NCBI RefSeq assembly: GCF_001618955.1
Contig: NZ_LVYV01000023.1
Coordinates: 372,001-436,000 of the forward strand
Direction of reading: 5' to 3'
Source: Tardiphaga robiniae
Lineage (GTDB): Bacteria > Pseudomonadota > Alphaproteobacteria > Rhizobiales > Xanthobacteraceae
DNA length: 64,000 bases
Of this stretch, positions 34,519-43,906 are shown in pieces. The notes under the pieces were generated by a model. The model had not been told where the DNA came from, did no database searches, and saw only the letters and a list, made by a program, of their open reading frames with translations. How positions within the stretch are numbered: the stretch's first letter is position 1; each line of letters opens with the position of its first letter. The translations under genes and the position numbers were made by a program.

Positions 34519-34829
34519 CATCTCCGCTGCAACAGAAAATCAAGATCACCGGCCCGTCGGTGGTGACTGCCAACCGCACCTGGGACGGCGTGGTGATTTA
34601 TCGCGATGCCCATAAAGGCTGGACCACCGACCTCGCGCAGGCTGCCATCGTGCGCACTGCCGATGATGCGCGTGCGCTGCTTGCTGAATCCACAGCCGAT
34701 GACGTTGGCGCCATCGGTCCCTATATCGCGCCGGTCGCCGTGAACGATAACGGCACCGTCGAGCCGGGCAACCTCCGTGAACAGATTCGCCGCAAGGGCG
34801 TCACCATCGACCTTCCGGCTTCGGCTTAA
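34515..34829 (+). CDS. DUF2849 protein
   Basis: 104 residues, starting at the ATG that overlaps the cysG stop (ATGA, 34515-34518). The sequence VVTANRTWDGVVIYRDAHKGWTTDLAQAAIV and a C-terminal REQIRRKGVTIDLPA match DUF2849, a small family found almost only between cysG and the sulfite/nitrite reductase gene in alphaproteobacteria. No membrane segments or metal motifs. Function unknown; operon context suggests a helper of siroheme reductase assembly or activity. Confidence 0.85.
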   Translation: MTSPLQQKIKITGPSVVTANRTWDGVVIYRDAHKGWTTDLAQAAIVRTADDARALLAESTADDVGAIGPYIAPVAVNDNGTVEPGNLREQIRRKGVTIDLPASA

Positions 34830-34841
34830 GGCACCTGAATT

Positions 34842-36497
34842 ATGTATGCTTATGATGAAATCGATCGCACGCTGATCAACGAGCGTGTCTCGGAATTCCG
34901 CGATCAGGTGAAGCGCCGCCTCGCAGGTGAACTCACCGAAGACGAGTTCAAGATGCTGCGGTTGATGAACGGCGTCTATCTTCAGCTTCACGCCTATATG
35001 TTCCGCGTCGCCATTCCCTATGGCACGCTGTCATCGCCGCAACTGCGCAAGATGGCGCATGTGGCGCGACGCTATGATCGCGGCTATGGCCACTTCACCA
35101 CGCGGCAGAACATCCAGTTCAATTGGATCAAGCTCGCCGATCTGCCGGATGCGCTGGAAGATCTCGCTTCGGTCGGCATCCATGCGATGCAGACCTCGGG
35201 CAATTGCACGCGCAATGTCACCACCGATCAATGGGCAGGTGTCGCACCGGGCGAGGTCGAGGATCCACGGATCTGGGCGGAATTGCTGCGGCAGTATTCG
35301 ACCATGCATCCGGAATTCTCGTTCCTGCCGCGCAAGTTCAAGATTGCGATCACTGCGTCGGCCCATGATCGCGCGGCGATCAAGGTGCATGACATCGGCC
35401 TGCGAATTCACAAGAACGAGGCCGGCGAGACTGGCTTTGAAGTGTTGGTCGGCGGTGGCCTCGGTCGCACGCCATTCATCGGCAAGGTGATCAAGCCGTT
35501 CGTTCACGGCCGCGATATTCTGAGCTACGTCGAGGCCATCCTGCGCGTCTACAATCAGTATGGCCGCCGCGACAATATCTACAAGGCGCGCATCAAGATT
35601 CTGGTTCATGAGCTGGGCATCGAGAAATTCGCCGCTGAAGTTGAGGATGAGTGGCTGGCGACGCGCGACAGTGCGCTGACGCTGGACAACGAGGTTGTCG
35701 AGGATATCCGCTCGCGCTTCACCTATCCGCACTATCAGAAGCTCTCCGACACGCCGGACGAGTTAACGGCCGCGTCGGCCGATCCGCATTTTGCGCGCTG
35801 GCTTAAGAACTCAGTCGCGCCGCATCAGCGGACCGGCTACGCCATCGTGACATTGTCGTTGAAGCCGGTGGGCGGCCCACCCGGCGATGCCACGGCTGAA
35901 CAGATGGATGCAGTCGCCGATCTTGCCGACAAATATTCGTTCGGCGAAATCCGCGTGGGCCATGAGCAAAATCTGGCGCTGCCGAATGTGGCCAGGCGCG
36001 ATCTGCCCGCACTGTGGCGGCAGCTCGACAAGCTCGGTCTCGCAACGCCGAACGTCAATCTGGTTACCGACATCATCGCATGCCCTGGCCTCGACTACTG
36101 CTCGCTGGCTAATACGCGTTCGATCCCGATCGCGCAGGAACTGACGCGGCGTTTCGCCAATAACGATCTCGCGGAGCTGATCGGTCGGCTGCATATCAAC
36201 ATCTCCGGCTGCATCAATGCCTGCGGCCATCACCATGTCGGCCATATCGGCATTCTTGGCGTCGAGAAGAATGGCGAGGAATTCTTCCAGATCACAATCG
36301 GCGGCCGTGCCGACGAGCATGCCGTGGTCGGCACCCTGATCGGACCGGCAGTGCCTTTTGCCGAGGTTGCTGACGTCATTGAGGATATCGTTGAAGCCTA
36401 TCTGGCACTGCGTGCTCGGCCGGATGAATTGTTTGTCCAGACTGTCGAACGCCTCGGTGTCGAGCCGTTCAAGGAGCGCGTTTATGCCACTCGTTAA
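34842..36497 (+). CDS. cysI: Ferredoxin-type nitrite/sulfite reductase (siroheme, 4Fe-4S)
   Basis: Assimilatory reductase of 551 residues, probably reducing sulfite to sulfide. FKMLRLMNGVYLQLHAYMFRVAIPYG and YGHFTTRQNIQFNWIKL form the first NIR_SIR ferredoxin-like half; GNCTRNVTTDQWAGVAPGEVEDPR lies in the substrate pocket. The cluster/siroheme cysteines are seen as CPGLDYC (C-x5-C) and CINAC (C-x3-C, in INISGCINACGHHHVGHIGILG). The setting among sulfate transport and siroheme genes favours sulfite over nitrite, and the gene symbol is given on that basis. The last 14 bases overlap the DUF934 gene. Confidence 0.9.
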   Translation: MYAYDEIDRTLINERVSEFRDQVKRRLAGELTEDEFKMLRLMNGVYLQLHAYMFRVAIPYGTLSSPQLRKMAHVARRYDRGYGHFTTRQNIQFNWIKLADLPDALEDLASVGIHAMQTSGNCTRNVTTDQWAGVAPGEVEDPRIWAELLRQYSTMHPEFSFLPRKFKIAITASAHDRAAIKVHDIGLRIHKNEAGETGFEVLVGGGLGRTPFIGKVIKPFVHGRDILSYVEAILRVYNQYGRRDNIYKARIKILVHELGIEKFAAEVEDEWLATRDSALTLDNEVVEDIRSRFTYPHYQKLSDTPDELTAASADPHFARWLKNSVAPHQRTGYAIVTLSLKPVGGPPGDATAEQMDAVADLADKYSFGEIRVGHEQNLALPNVARRDLPALWRQLDKLGLATPNVNLVTDIIACPGLDYCSLANTRSIPIAQELTRRFANNDLAELIGRLHINISGCINACGHHHVGHIGILGVEKNGEEFFQITIGGRADEHAVVGTLIGPAVPFAEVADVIEDIVEAYLALRARPDELFVQTVERLGVEPFKERVYATR

Positions 36498-36996
36498 GCA
36501 AGGCAAGATGGTTGCCGACGGCTATATTCACGTGGCCGACGATGCAGAGATTCCGGTCGACGGGGCGGCGTTGATTTCGGCCGCGCGTTTTCTCGCCGAC
36601 CCGGAGGTGCTGTTGAAGCGCAGCAGCCCGACCGGCGTGATCTGGCCGAACAACCGCGATCCGGAAGAGCTGGTGCCTTATCTCGACAAGCTCGCGGTGG
36701 TCGCGCTGGTGTTCCCGTCGTTTCGCGATGGCCGTGCCTACAGCCAGGCGCGCTTGCTGCGTGAGCGCTACAAATACAAGGGCGAATTACGGGCAACCGG
36801 CCAGGTGTTGCGCGATCAGTTCGTCATCATGCTGCGCGCCGGTTTCGATTCATTCGAGGTGAAGAAGGATGCCGATGCGGAAGCCTTCGCGGCCACAGTG
36901 AAGCGTTACACGGTGTTCTATCAGCCCACCGGCGATGGCCGCATCACGGCGCTGCATCAGCGCATGCAGTTGCGTCATGCGGAGAACGCGCGCTAA
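36484..36996 (+). CDS. DUF934 protein of the sulfite reductase operon
   Basis: 170 residues. The ATG lies inside the 3' end of the reductase gene, indicating translational coupling. Typical DUF934 segments are PTGVIWPNNRDPEELVPYLDKLAVVALVFPSFRDGRAYSQARLLRERYKYKGELRATGQVLRDQFVIMLRAGFDSFEV. Family members sit next to cysI/cysH genes; the biochemical role is not established. In many relatives a cysH (APS/PAPS reductase) gene lies in this operon, but none is present here. Confidence 0.87.
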   Translation: MPLVKQGKMVADGYIHVADDAEIPVDGAALISAARFLADPEVLLKRSSPTGVIWPNNRDPEELVPYLDKLAVVALVFPSFRDGRAYSQARLLRERYKYKGELRATGQVLRDQFVIMLRAGFDSFEVKKDADAEAFAATVKRYTVFYQPTGDGRITALHQRMQLRHAENAR

Positions 36997-37203
36997 TTCG
37001 CCGCATGTCGACGGCTTTCGCAGCGTTGGTTGATGACAAATGACCAGCGCGCGATACGGTCTCCATACGAAGGCATATTCATAGCACATTGCTGCCGTCA
37101 TGCCGCCAACATTGGAATCTGGTTTCGTTGACTTAGCGGTGCTTCTTCAAGATTTTGCCCCCACCTCATGACGATCGTGTTGTGAGGTTGGATGGAGATC
37201 AAA

Positions 37204-38193
37204 ATGGTCCGTCGTATTCTTCCCGTCATTGCGGGTCTCTTAATTGCAACATCGGCGCACGCGGCAGACATTTCGCTGCTCAACGTGTCGTATGACCCGA
37301 CGCGCGAGCTGTATGTCGATTTCAACAAATCGTTCGCTGCTGCGTATCAGAAGGAAACCGGCAAGAGCGTCGAAATCAAGCAGTCGCATGGCGGCTCGGG
37401 GGCGCAGGCGCGCTCTGTGATCGACGGTCTGCAAGCCGATGTGGTCACCCTCGCGCTCGCTTATGACATCGACGCAATCGCCAATAGGGGCCTGCTGGCC
37501 AAGGACTGGCAGAAGCGCCTGGCGCAGAATTCGTCGCCCTATACGTCGACCATCGTGTTCCTCGTGCGCAAGGGTAACCCCAAGGCCATCAAGGACTGGG
37601 ACGATCTGACCAAGAGCGGCGTCAGCGTCATCACGCCGAATCCGAAGACTTCTGGCGGCGCGCGCTGGAACTATCTCGGCGCCTGGGGCTATGCTCTGAA
37701 GAAATATGGATCGCAGGACAAGGCCAAGGAATTCGTCGGTAACATCTTCAAGAACGTTCCGGTTCTCGACACCGGCGCGCGTGGCTCGACCATCACCTTC
37801 GTCCAGCGCGGTGTCGGCGATGTCTTGCTGGCCTGGGAAAATGAGGCCTATCTGGCAATCCAGGAATTCGGCAAGGACAAGTTCGAGATCGTCGCGCCGT
37901 CGCTTTCAATTCTCGCCGAGCCGCCGGTCGCCGTCGTTGATACCGTCACTGACAAGAAGGGCACCAAAGTCGCTGCGGAGGCCTATCTGAAATACTGGTA
38001 CACCAAGGAAGGTCAGGAGATCGCCGCGCGCAATTTCTACCGTCCGCGTGATGCCGATATTGCCAAGAAGTACGAGGCTTCCTTCGCCAAGGTTGATCTG
38101 TTTACGATCGACGACGTGTTCGGAGGCTGGACCAAGGCGCAGAGCGAGCACTTTACCGACGGCGGCGTGTTCGACAAGATCTACAAGAACTGA
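37204..38193 (+). CDS. Sulfate ABC transporter substrate-binding protein (second copy)
   Basis: Periplasmic binding protein of 329 residues. I start at the ATG at 37204 ([21 protein letters not shown]) because GGAG is 7 bases upstream; an in-frame ATG at 37192 overlaps that site. Blocks: [78 protein letters not shown] and [23 protein letters not shown]. It resembles the first copy only moderately by eye, so the two may differ in affinity or oxyanion preference. First gene of a complete SBP-cysT-cysW-cysA set. Confidence 0.93.
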   Translation: MVRRILPVIAGLLIATSAHAADISLLNVSYDPTRELYVDFNKSFAAAYQKETGKSVEIKQSHGGSGAQARSVIDGLQADVVTLALAYDIDAIANRGLLAKDWQKRLAQNSSPYTSTIVFLVRKGNPKAIKDWDDLTKSGVSVITPNPKTSGGARWNYLGAWGYALKKYGSQDKAKEFVGNIFKNVPVLDTGARGSTITFVQRGVGDVLLAWENEAYLAIQEFGKDKFEIVAPSLSILAEPPVAVVDTVTDKKGTKVAAEAYLKYWYTKEGQEIAARNFYRPRDADIAKKYEASFAKVDLFTIDDVFGGWTKAQSEHFTDGGVFDKIYKN

Positions 38194-38259
38194 TCGTTCG
38201 CAGCGAAACATCCAGACCGGTACGCCAGTCTGGGGCTTTTACCAAAGCAAGGGGACATT

Positions 38260-39096
38260 GTGAGCGCGGCACCTAAACGAAGTGCGTTGCCGGGGTTCGG
38301 CCTGAGCATGGGCCTGACCCTGACATGGCTGTCGCTTTTGATTCTGATCCCTTTGGCCGGGTTGTTCGTCAAGACAGCCGATCTCAGTCTCTCGCAATTC
38401 ATCGATACCGTCACCAGCAACCGCACACTACACGCGCTCAGGATTTCGTTCGGATTGGCCTTCGCGGCTGCGCTGGTCAATCTGGTCGCTGGCCTGATTA
38501 TCGTCTGGGCCCTGGTGCGCTACCGGTTTCCCGGTCGCCGGCTGTTCGATGCCATTGTCGATATTCCGTTCGCCCTTCCCACTGCAGTGGCAGGCATCGC
38601 GCTGACGACGTTGTTCGCGCAGAACGGATGGCTCGGCGCGCCGCTTGCGTCACTCGGCATCAAGGTGGCGTTTACGCCGCTCGGCATTTTCCTGGCAATG
38701 GTCTTCATTGGTATTCCGTTCGTGGTGCGGACGGTGCAACCGGTCCTGATCGATCTCGATGTCGAGATCGAAGAGGCTGCCGTCTGTCTCGGTGCGTCGC
38801 GCTGGCAGACCATCACCCGCGTGATCATTCCCAGCCTCACGCCCGCCATTCTCACCGGCTTCGCGCTGGCTTTCGCCCGCGCGGTCGGCGAATATGGCTC
38901 CGTCATCTTCATCGCCGGCAATCTTCCGAATGTGTCGGAGATAGCGCCGCTCTTGATCGTCATCCGGCTGTCGGAATTCCGCTATGCCGATGCGACGGCG
39001 ATCGCGGTGGTGATGCTGGTCGTCTCGTTCCTGATCATCTTCCTCCTCAATCGGCTGCAGCGCTGGGCGCAGACCCGTGCGCTGGCCGTGAGTTGA
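38260..39096 (+). CDS. cysT: Sulfate ABC transporter permease CysT (second copy)
   Basis: Inner-membrane permease of 278 residues starting at GTG 38260 after AAGGGGAC. MSAAPKRSALPGFGLSMGLTLTWLSLLILIPLAGLF gives the first helix. FPGRRLFDAIVDIPFALPTAVAGIALTTLFAQNGWLG and the EAA-like loop EEAAVCLGASRWQTITRVIIPSLTPAILTGFALAFARAVGEYGSVIFIAGNLP are diagnostic of CysT. It lies 66 bases after the binding protein gene and 6 bases before cysW. Confidence 0.95.
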   Translation: MSAAPKRSALPGFGLSMGLTLTWLSLLILIPLAGLFVKTADLSLSQFIDTVTSNRTLHALRISFGLAFAAALVNLVAGLIIVWALVRYRFPGRRLFDAIVDIPFALPTAVAGIALTTLFAQNGWLGAPLASLGIKVAFTPLGIFLAMVFIGIPFVVRTVQPVLIDLDVEIEEAAVCLGASRWQTITRVIIPSLTPAILTGFALAFARAVGEYGSVIFIAGNLPNVSEIAPLLIVIRLSEFRYADATAIAVVMLVVSFLIIFLLNRLQRWAQTRALAVS

Positions 39097-39102
39097 CCTG
39101 AC

Positions 39103-39996
39103 ATGACCATTACAATTATCAATTCGCCAGTCACCGTGGAGCGCGCCCAGTCAGTGGCACGACATGATCCGCATACCGAACCATGGCTCGTGCGCGGGAT
39201 CATTATCGGCGTTGCGGTGACGTTCCTGACTGTCTTCGTCGTGTTGCCGCTGATTTTGGTGTTCTCGGAGGCCTTGTCCAAGGGCGTGGGCTTCTATCTG
39301 TCGGCTTTGGCAGATTCCGAGGCACTCGCAGCCATCTGGCTGACGCTTATCACGGCGGTGATCTCGGTCAGCCTCAATCTGGTGTTTGGCGTTGCCGCCG
39401 CCTGGGCGGTGGCCAAATTCGAATTCAGGGGCAAAACCTTGCTGGTCACCCTGATCGATCTGCCGTTCTCGGTCAGCCCCGTTATCTCCGGTCTGGTATT
39501 CGTGCTGCTGTTTGGTGCGCAGGGTTTCTTTGGGCCATGGCTGATGTCGCATGGCATCAACATTCTGTTTGCCGTACCGGCGATTGTGCTGGCGACAACC
39601 TTCGTCACCTTCCCGTTCGTCGCCCGGGAATTGATCCCGCTGATGCAGGAGCAGGGGTCGCAGGAGGAAGAGGCGGCGATCTCGCTGGGGGCGAGCGGCT
39701 GGCGCACCTTTGTCGTGGTGACGTTGCCCAATATCAAATGGGGCCTGCTTTACGGCGTACTGCTGTGTAATGCGCGCGCCATGGGTGAGTTTGGCGCGGT
39801 TTCGGTGGTGTCGGGCCACATTCGCGGCGAGACCAACACCATGCCGCTGCTGGTGGAAATCCTGTATAATGAATATCAACTGGTGGCGTCGTTCGCGATC
39901 GCGTCTCTGCTGGCTCTGCTGGCGCTCGTGACGCTGATCGCAAAGACCATCCTCGAAGGCCAGATCGAAGAAGGACAGCTGCCCCGTGACGATTGA
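39103..39996 (+). CDS. cysW: Sulfate ABC transporter permease CysW (second copy)
   Basis: Inner-membrane permease of 297 residues. The long N-terminal tail ([23 protein letters not shown]) precedes helices starting [62 protein letters not shown], the EAA-like loop [32 protein letters not shown] and [34 protein letters not shown] mark it as CysW. Its end overlaps the cysA start by 11 bases. Confidence 0.95.
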   Translation: MTITIINSPVTVERAQSVARHDPHTEPWLVRGIIIGVAVTFLTVFVVLPLILVFSEALSKGVGFYLSALADSEALAAIWLTLITAVISVSLNLVFGVAAAWAVAKFEFRGKTLLVTLIDLPFSVSPVISGLVFVLLFGAQGFFGPWLMSHGINILFAVPAIVLATTFVTFPFVARELIPLMQEQGSQEEEAAISLGASGWRTFVVVTLPNIKWGLLYGVLLCNARAMGEFGAVSVVSGHIRGETNTMPLLVEILYNEYQLVASFAIASLLALLALVTLIAKTILEGQIEEGQLPRDD

Positions 39997-41026
39997 AGTT
40001 CGGAATATCGTAAAGCAGTACGGTGCCTTCAAGGCGCTGGATAATGTCGACCTCAGGGTTGCTGATGGCGAGTTGCTCGCGCTGCTCGGACCGTCCGGTT
40101 CCGGCAAGACGTCGTTGCTGCGAATTATCGCAGGGCTCGACTGGCCGGATTCTGGCGAAGTCTCATTCGACGGCGAAAACGCGCTGGTGCGGGGCGCTGG
40201 CGAGCGCCACGTCGGTTTCGTGTTCCAACACTATGCGTTGTTCCGCCATATGAGCGTGTTCGAGAATGTGGCCTTCGGCCTGCGCGTGCAGCCGCGCGCC
40301 GTGCGCAAGAGCGAAGCGCAGATCCGCGCGCGGGTGAAGGAGCTTCTCGATCTCGTGCAGCTCGACTGGCTCGCCAATCGCTATCCCAGCCAGCTCTCGG
40401 GCGGCCAGCGGCAGCGTATTGCGCTGGCGCGTGCGCTCGCCATCGAGCCGCGCATTCTGCTGCTCGACGAGCCGTTCGGTGCGCTCGATGCCAAGGTCCG
40501 CAAGGAGTTGCGGCAGTGGCTGCGCACGTTGCACGAGGAAATCCACGTCACCTCGATCTTCGTCACGCATGACCAGGAGGAGGCGCTCGAAGTCGCCAAC
40601 CGCGTCGTGGTGATGGACAAGGGCAAAATCGAACAGATCGGCACGCCTGGCGACGTTTACGATAACCCGGCGACGGCTTTCGTGCACTCATTCATAGGTG
40701 AATCGATCGTGCTCCCGGTCGATATAAGCGACGGCCAGGTGAAGCTCGGCCATCGCCCGCTCAACATCGATGCGGGCGGTGCGATCGGCCCGTCGAAACT
40801 GTTTGTTCGTCGTCATGACATGCAGATTGGTCCCGTAGGCGAGGGGGCCCTCGATGGCACTGTGCGCCGCGTCCGCACCTTCGGCCCGATCCAGCGTGCC
40901 GACATCGCATTGTCCGGCGATGACACGTTGGTGGAGATCGATGCCCCGCGCGACCGTCCGCTCACCACCGGCGATGCAATCAGCCTGCAGCCGCGGCGCT
41001 ACCGGATTTTCGCCGCGCAGGAGTGA
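39986..41026 (+). CDS. cysA: Sulfate ABC transporter ATPase CysA
   Basis: ATPase of 346 residues, GTG start overlapping cysW. Walker A is GPSGSGKTS (near residue 40), the Q-loop [22 protein letters not shown], signature LSGGQRQR, Walker [17 protein letters not shown] and H-loop [21 protein letters not shown]-terminal TOBE-like domain (about residues 240-346; [14 protein letters not shown]) is present. It energises the second importer and is the only cysA in the window, so it may also serve the ATPase-less cluster at 29.8-32.8 kb. Confidence 0.96.
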   Translation: MTIEVRNIVKQYGAFKALDNVDLRVADGELLALLGPSGSGKTSLLRIIAGLDWPDSGEVSFDGENALVRGAGERHVGFVFQHYALFRHMSVFENVAFGLRVQPRAVRKSEAQIRARVKELLDLVQLDWLANRYPSQLSGGQRQRIALARALAIEPRILLLDEPFGALDAKVRKELRQWLRTLHEEIHVTSIFVTHDQEEALEVANRVVVMDKGKIEQIGTPGDVYDNPATAFVHSFIGESIVLPVDISDGQVKLGHRPLNIDAGGAIGPSKLFVRRHDMQIGPVGEGALDGTVRRVRTFGPIQRADIALSGDDTLVEIDAPRDRPLTTGDAISLQPRRYRIFAAQE

Positions 41027-41110
41027 CGGGCGCTGTCTAAAAAATCCGCACGTTCACCTTTCAGCCACGGTTGGTGTGCAACAACGGCCCCTTGATTTGG
41101 GGGATTGCCG

Positions 41111-41620
41111 ATGAAGCGGGTGGCTCTGGCCAGTCTGGGATTTCTGTTGCTGGCAGGGTGCGCGGGAACGGTCGATACCGTGCCGGACCAACCCACCATG
41201 TATCTCAGCATGGCCAATGGAGGCGCCAAGCTCGATCCGGTGGCCGCAGCCTCGATGATCTCGCTGTATCGGCAGAACAACAGCCTCGGCCCGGTAGTGG
41301 TCGATCCCGCATTGATGGCGCTGGCGGAAGACCAGTCCACGGCCATGGCCAAACGGAACAAGCTCGATCACGACGTCAAGGCGCCGCTGGCCAAGCGGCT
41401 GAATGCTGGCGGCTACCCGGCAACGCTCGCGGTCGAGAACGTCTCGGCGGGCTACCACACCATGGCAGAAGCCTTTTCCGGCTGGCGGGACTCGCCGCCG
41501 CACCGGGCCAATATGCTGAAGTCCGGTGTCACAAAACTGGGCATTGCCGCGACCTATGCTCCCAACACCAAATACAAGGTGTTCTGGACCATGATCCTGG
41601 CGTCGACGGATTCCAAATAA
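41111..41620 (+). CDS. CAP-domain lipoprotein
   Basis: 169 residues. The ATG at 41111 follows GGGGGATT. The signal MKRVALASLGFLLLAGCAG carries a lipobox (LAGC), so the mature protein is probably a lipoprotein. The CAP/SCP domain is at about residues 50-165: ALAEDQSTAMAKRNKLDHD, ENVSAGYHTMAEAFSGWRDSPPHRANMLKSGVTKLGIAATYAPNTKYKVFWTMILA, with the conserved H/E and the SPPHRANML block. Role unknown in bacteria; envelope-associated. It appears to be monocistronic. Confidence 0.88.
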   Translation: MKRVALASLGFLLLAGCAGTVDTVPDQPTMYLSMANGGAKLDPVAAASMISLYRQNNSLGPVVVDPALMALAEDQSTAMAKRNKLDHDVKAPLAKRLNAGGYPATLAVENVSAGYHTMAEAFSGWRDSPPHRANMLKSGVTKLGIAATYAPNTKYKVFWTMILASTDSK

Positions 41621-41728
41621 GCCTTCCCAGATAGCCGAAGCGTGATGGTGCCCTGCACCATCTGTGATTGACGCCGCGACAAGGGAGCGCCACGGTAAGG
41701 TTCCCGTCGCCGATAATCGAGTGGTCCC

Positions 41729-42925
41729 ATGGATATGTCCGATCAGCCTCAGTCCAGCGCTACCAGCAAACCCGCCGAGGCAAAGCGTGTTCTGGTGCTG
41801 CAAGGGGGCGGCGCGCTTGGCTCCTATCAGGCCGGCGCCTATGAGGCGCTGTGTCATCACGATTTCGAGCCGGAATGGGTGGCAGGCATCTCCATCGGTG
41901 CCATTAACGCGGCGATCATCGCGGGCAACGAGCGCGACAAGCGGATTGGCAAGCTCAAGGAATTCTGGGAGATGGCGGCATCGCCGGTCCCCTGGAGCCC
42001 GATGCTGACGGATGATCGCGCGCGCTCTTATTTCTACGAGGCAGGCGCCGCTGTCATTGCCACATTCGGTGTGCCAGGCTTTTTCGTGCCGCGGATTCCG
42101 CCAGCACCGCTGTGGCCGCCCGGCAGTCCGCAGTCGCAGAGCTTTTACGACACCGCGCCGCTGAAAGCGACGCTGGAACGGCTGGTCGACTTTGATCGTC
42201 TCAACGATTGCAAGACCCGGCTGAGCGTCGGCGCCGTGAGCGTGACCACCGGCAACTTCACTTATTTCGACAACACGCTCTTCAAGAAAGATCGCAAAAG
42301 GATCGAGCCTGAGCACATCATGGCCTCCGGCGCGTTGCCGCCGGGCTTTCCATCGATCGTGATCGATGGCGAGCATTTCTGGGATGGCGGCATCGCCTCG
42401 AACACGCCGCTGGATTTCGTGCTGGATGACGTCACCAGCGATCTGTTGATCTTCCAGGTCGATCTGTTCAGTGCGCGCGGGCCATTGCCGCAATCGATCC
42501 TGGAAGCGCAGGAGCGTGAAAAGGACATCCGCTTCTCCAGCCGTACCCGCATGAATACCGACAAGAACAAGAAGATCCACAACATCCGCAAGGCGCTGCG
42601 CGATCTGATCGGCAAATTGCCGGAGGACCTGAAGCAGGACCCCGGAGTGGCGCTGTTGTCGGAAGCCGCCAAGGAAAACACCGTTACGGTGGTGCATTTG
42701 ATCTATACGAGCAAGAATTACGAGTCGTCGTCGAAGGACTACAATTTCTCGCGTATCGGCATGGTCGAACACTGGGGCGCCGGCGAGCGCGATGTGTTCC
42801 TCTCGATGCGCCACAAGGACTGGTTCGAGCGGCCGCAATCCGATGAATCGATGGTGACCCATGCGCTCACCGCCGACGATTACAATGACCTCCCGCAGCA
42901 TTTGACGTCCAACAGGAGCAAGTAA
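41729..42925 (+). CDS. Patatin-like phospholipase with DUF3734 domain
   Basis: 398 residues. The patatin core has the oxyanion loop VLQGGGALGSYQAGAYEAL, the nucleophile elbow GISIG (Gly-x-Ser-x-Gly, near residue 57) and the catalytic-dyad Asp in DGGIASNTPLDFVL. The C-terminal DUF3734 region (RFSSRTRMNTDKNKKIHNIRKALRDLIGKL...) follows. It overlaps the 3-hydroxybutyrate dehydrogenase start (TAATG), which suggests a shared role in polyhydroxybutyrate or lipid turnover, as in related bacteria. Cytoplasmic; no signal peptide. Confidence 0.92.
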   Translation: MDMSDQPQSSATSKPAEAKRVLVLQGGGALGSYQAGAYEALCHHDFEPEWVAGISIGAINAAIIAGNERDKRIGKLKEFWEMAASPVPWSPMLTDDRARSYFYEAGAAVIATFGVPGFFVPRIPPAPLWPPGSPQSQSFYDTAPLKATLERLVDFDRLNDCKTRLSVGAVSVTTGNFTYFDNTLFKKDRKRIEPEHIMASGALPPGFPSIVIDGEHFWDGGIASNTPLDFVLDDVTSDLLIFQVDLFSARGPLPQSILEAQEREKDIRFSSRTRMNTDKNKKIHNIRKALRDLIGKLPEDLKQDPGVALLSEAAKENTVTVVHLIYTSKNYESSSKDYNFSRIGMVEHWGAGERDVFLSMRHKDWFERPQSDESMVTHALTADDYNDLPQHLTSNRSK

Positions 42926-43713
42926 TGGCTAATCTCACAGGCAAGACCGCCGTCGTCACCGGTTCGACCAGCGGCATCGGCCTCGCTTATGCGCGCGCTT
43001 TCGCAAGCGCTGGCGCCAATATCGTCATCAACGGCATGGGCGTGCCTGCTGACATCGAGAAGGAACGCGCGGCGATCGAGAGCGATTTCAAGGTGAAGGC
43101 GATCCATTCCCCAGCCGACATGACCAAGCCGGCTGAAATTGCCGAAATGATCGCGCTCGGCGAGAAGACCTATGGATCGGTCGATATTCTTGTCAACAAT
43201 GCGGGCATCCAGTTTGTGTCGCCGATCGAGGAATTCCCGATCGAGAAGTGGGATGCGATCATCGCCATCAATCTCTCCTCGGCCTTCCACGGCATCCGCG
43301 CCGCCGTGCCCGGCATGAAGAAGCGCGGCTGGGGTCGCATCATCAACACCGCCTCGGCGCATTCGCTGGTCGCCTCGCCATTCAAGTCGGCCTATGTCTC
43401 TGCCAAGCACGGCATCGCCGGCCTGACCAAGACTGTGGCGCTGGAAGTCGCCACCCACAAGATCACCTGCAACTGCATCTCGCCCGGCTATGTCTGGACA
43501 CCGCTGGTGGAAAAGCAGATCCCCGACACCATGAAGGCGCGGGGCCTCACCAAGGAGCAGGTCATTCATGACGTGTTGCTGGCAGCACAGCCGACCAAGG
43601 AATTCGTGACCTCGGAGCAGGTCGCGGCCTTGGCGCTGTTCCTGTGCGGTGACGATGCGGCGCAGATCACTGGAACAAACCTGTCGATCGATGGCGGCTG
43701 GACCGCGGAGTAG
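42925..43713 (+). CDS. 3-hydroxybutyrate dehydrogenase (SDR family)
   Basis: 262 residues. NAD-binding TGSTSGIGLAYARAFASAGA, NNAG (LVNNAGIQFVSPIEE), catalytic Ser in INTASAHSLVASPFKSAYVSAKHG with the YxxxK, and C-terminal AALALFLCGDDAAQITGTNLSIDGGWTAE. The length and the segment ISPGYVWTPLVEKQIPDTMKARGLTKEQV match D-3-hydroxybutyrate dehydrogenase, which oxidises 3-hydroxybutyrate to acetoacetate in PHB degradation. It is translationally coupled to the patatin-like gene. Confidence 0.92.
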   Translation: MANLTGKTAVVTGSTSGIGLAYARAFASAGANIVINGMGVPADIEKERAAIESDFKVKAIHSPADMTKPAEIAEMIALGEKTYGSVDILVNNAGIQFVSPIEEFPIEKWDAIIAINLSSAFHGIRAAVPGMKKRGWGRIINTASAHSLVASPFKSAYVSAKHGIAGLTKTVALEVATHKITCNCISPGYVWTPLVEKQIPDTMKARGLTKEQVIHDVLLAAQPTKEFVTSEQVAALALFLCGDDAAQITGTNLSIDGGWTAE

Positions 43714-43718
43714 TTTCT

Positions 43719-43880
43719 TGTCCCTCCCTCAAGCGCGGCAAACCGCGCGCAGGGGGAGGGTGGCGCGTTTGAGAGCGCAGCGAACAAACGAGACGGGTGG
43801 GGTGCTGCAGCATGCACAAGGCGTGTGTGGTCCCCCCCACCCCGGCCTTCGGCCGACCCTCCCCACAAGGGGGGGATGCC
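43719..43880. repeat. Bradyrhizobium-type GC-rich intergenic repeat
   Basis: CTCCCTC...GAGGGTGGC at the left, GGTCCCCCCCACCCCGGCC-TTCGGCCGACC and CCCCACAAGGGGGGG at the right: nested inverted repeats between two convergent genes. Same general architecture as the element at 31611-31774. It probably also serves as a terminator. Confidence 0.65.
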
Positions 43881-43906
43881 ATGAGCGCCGGCGCATCGAG
43901 AAAAAG

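Noticed and set aside
41054-42901. 615-residue minus-strand frame opposite the CAP and patatin genes
   Set aside because: Covers two genes with clear motifs on the other strand and lacks any family signature.
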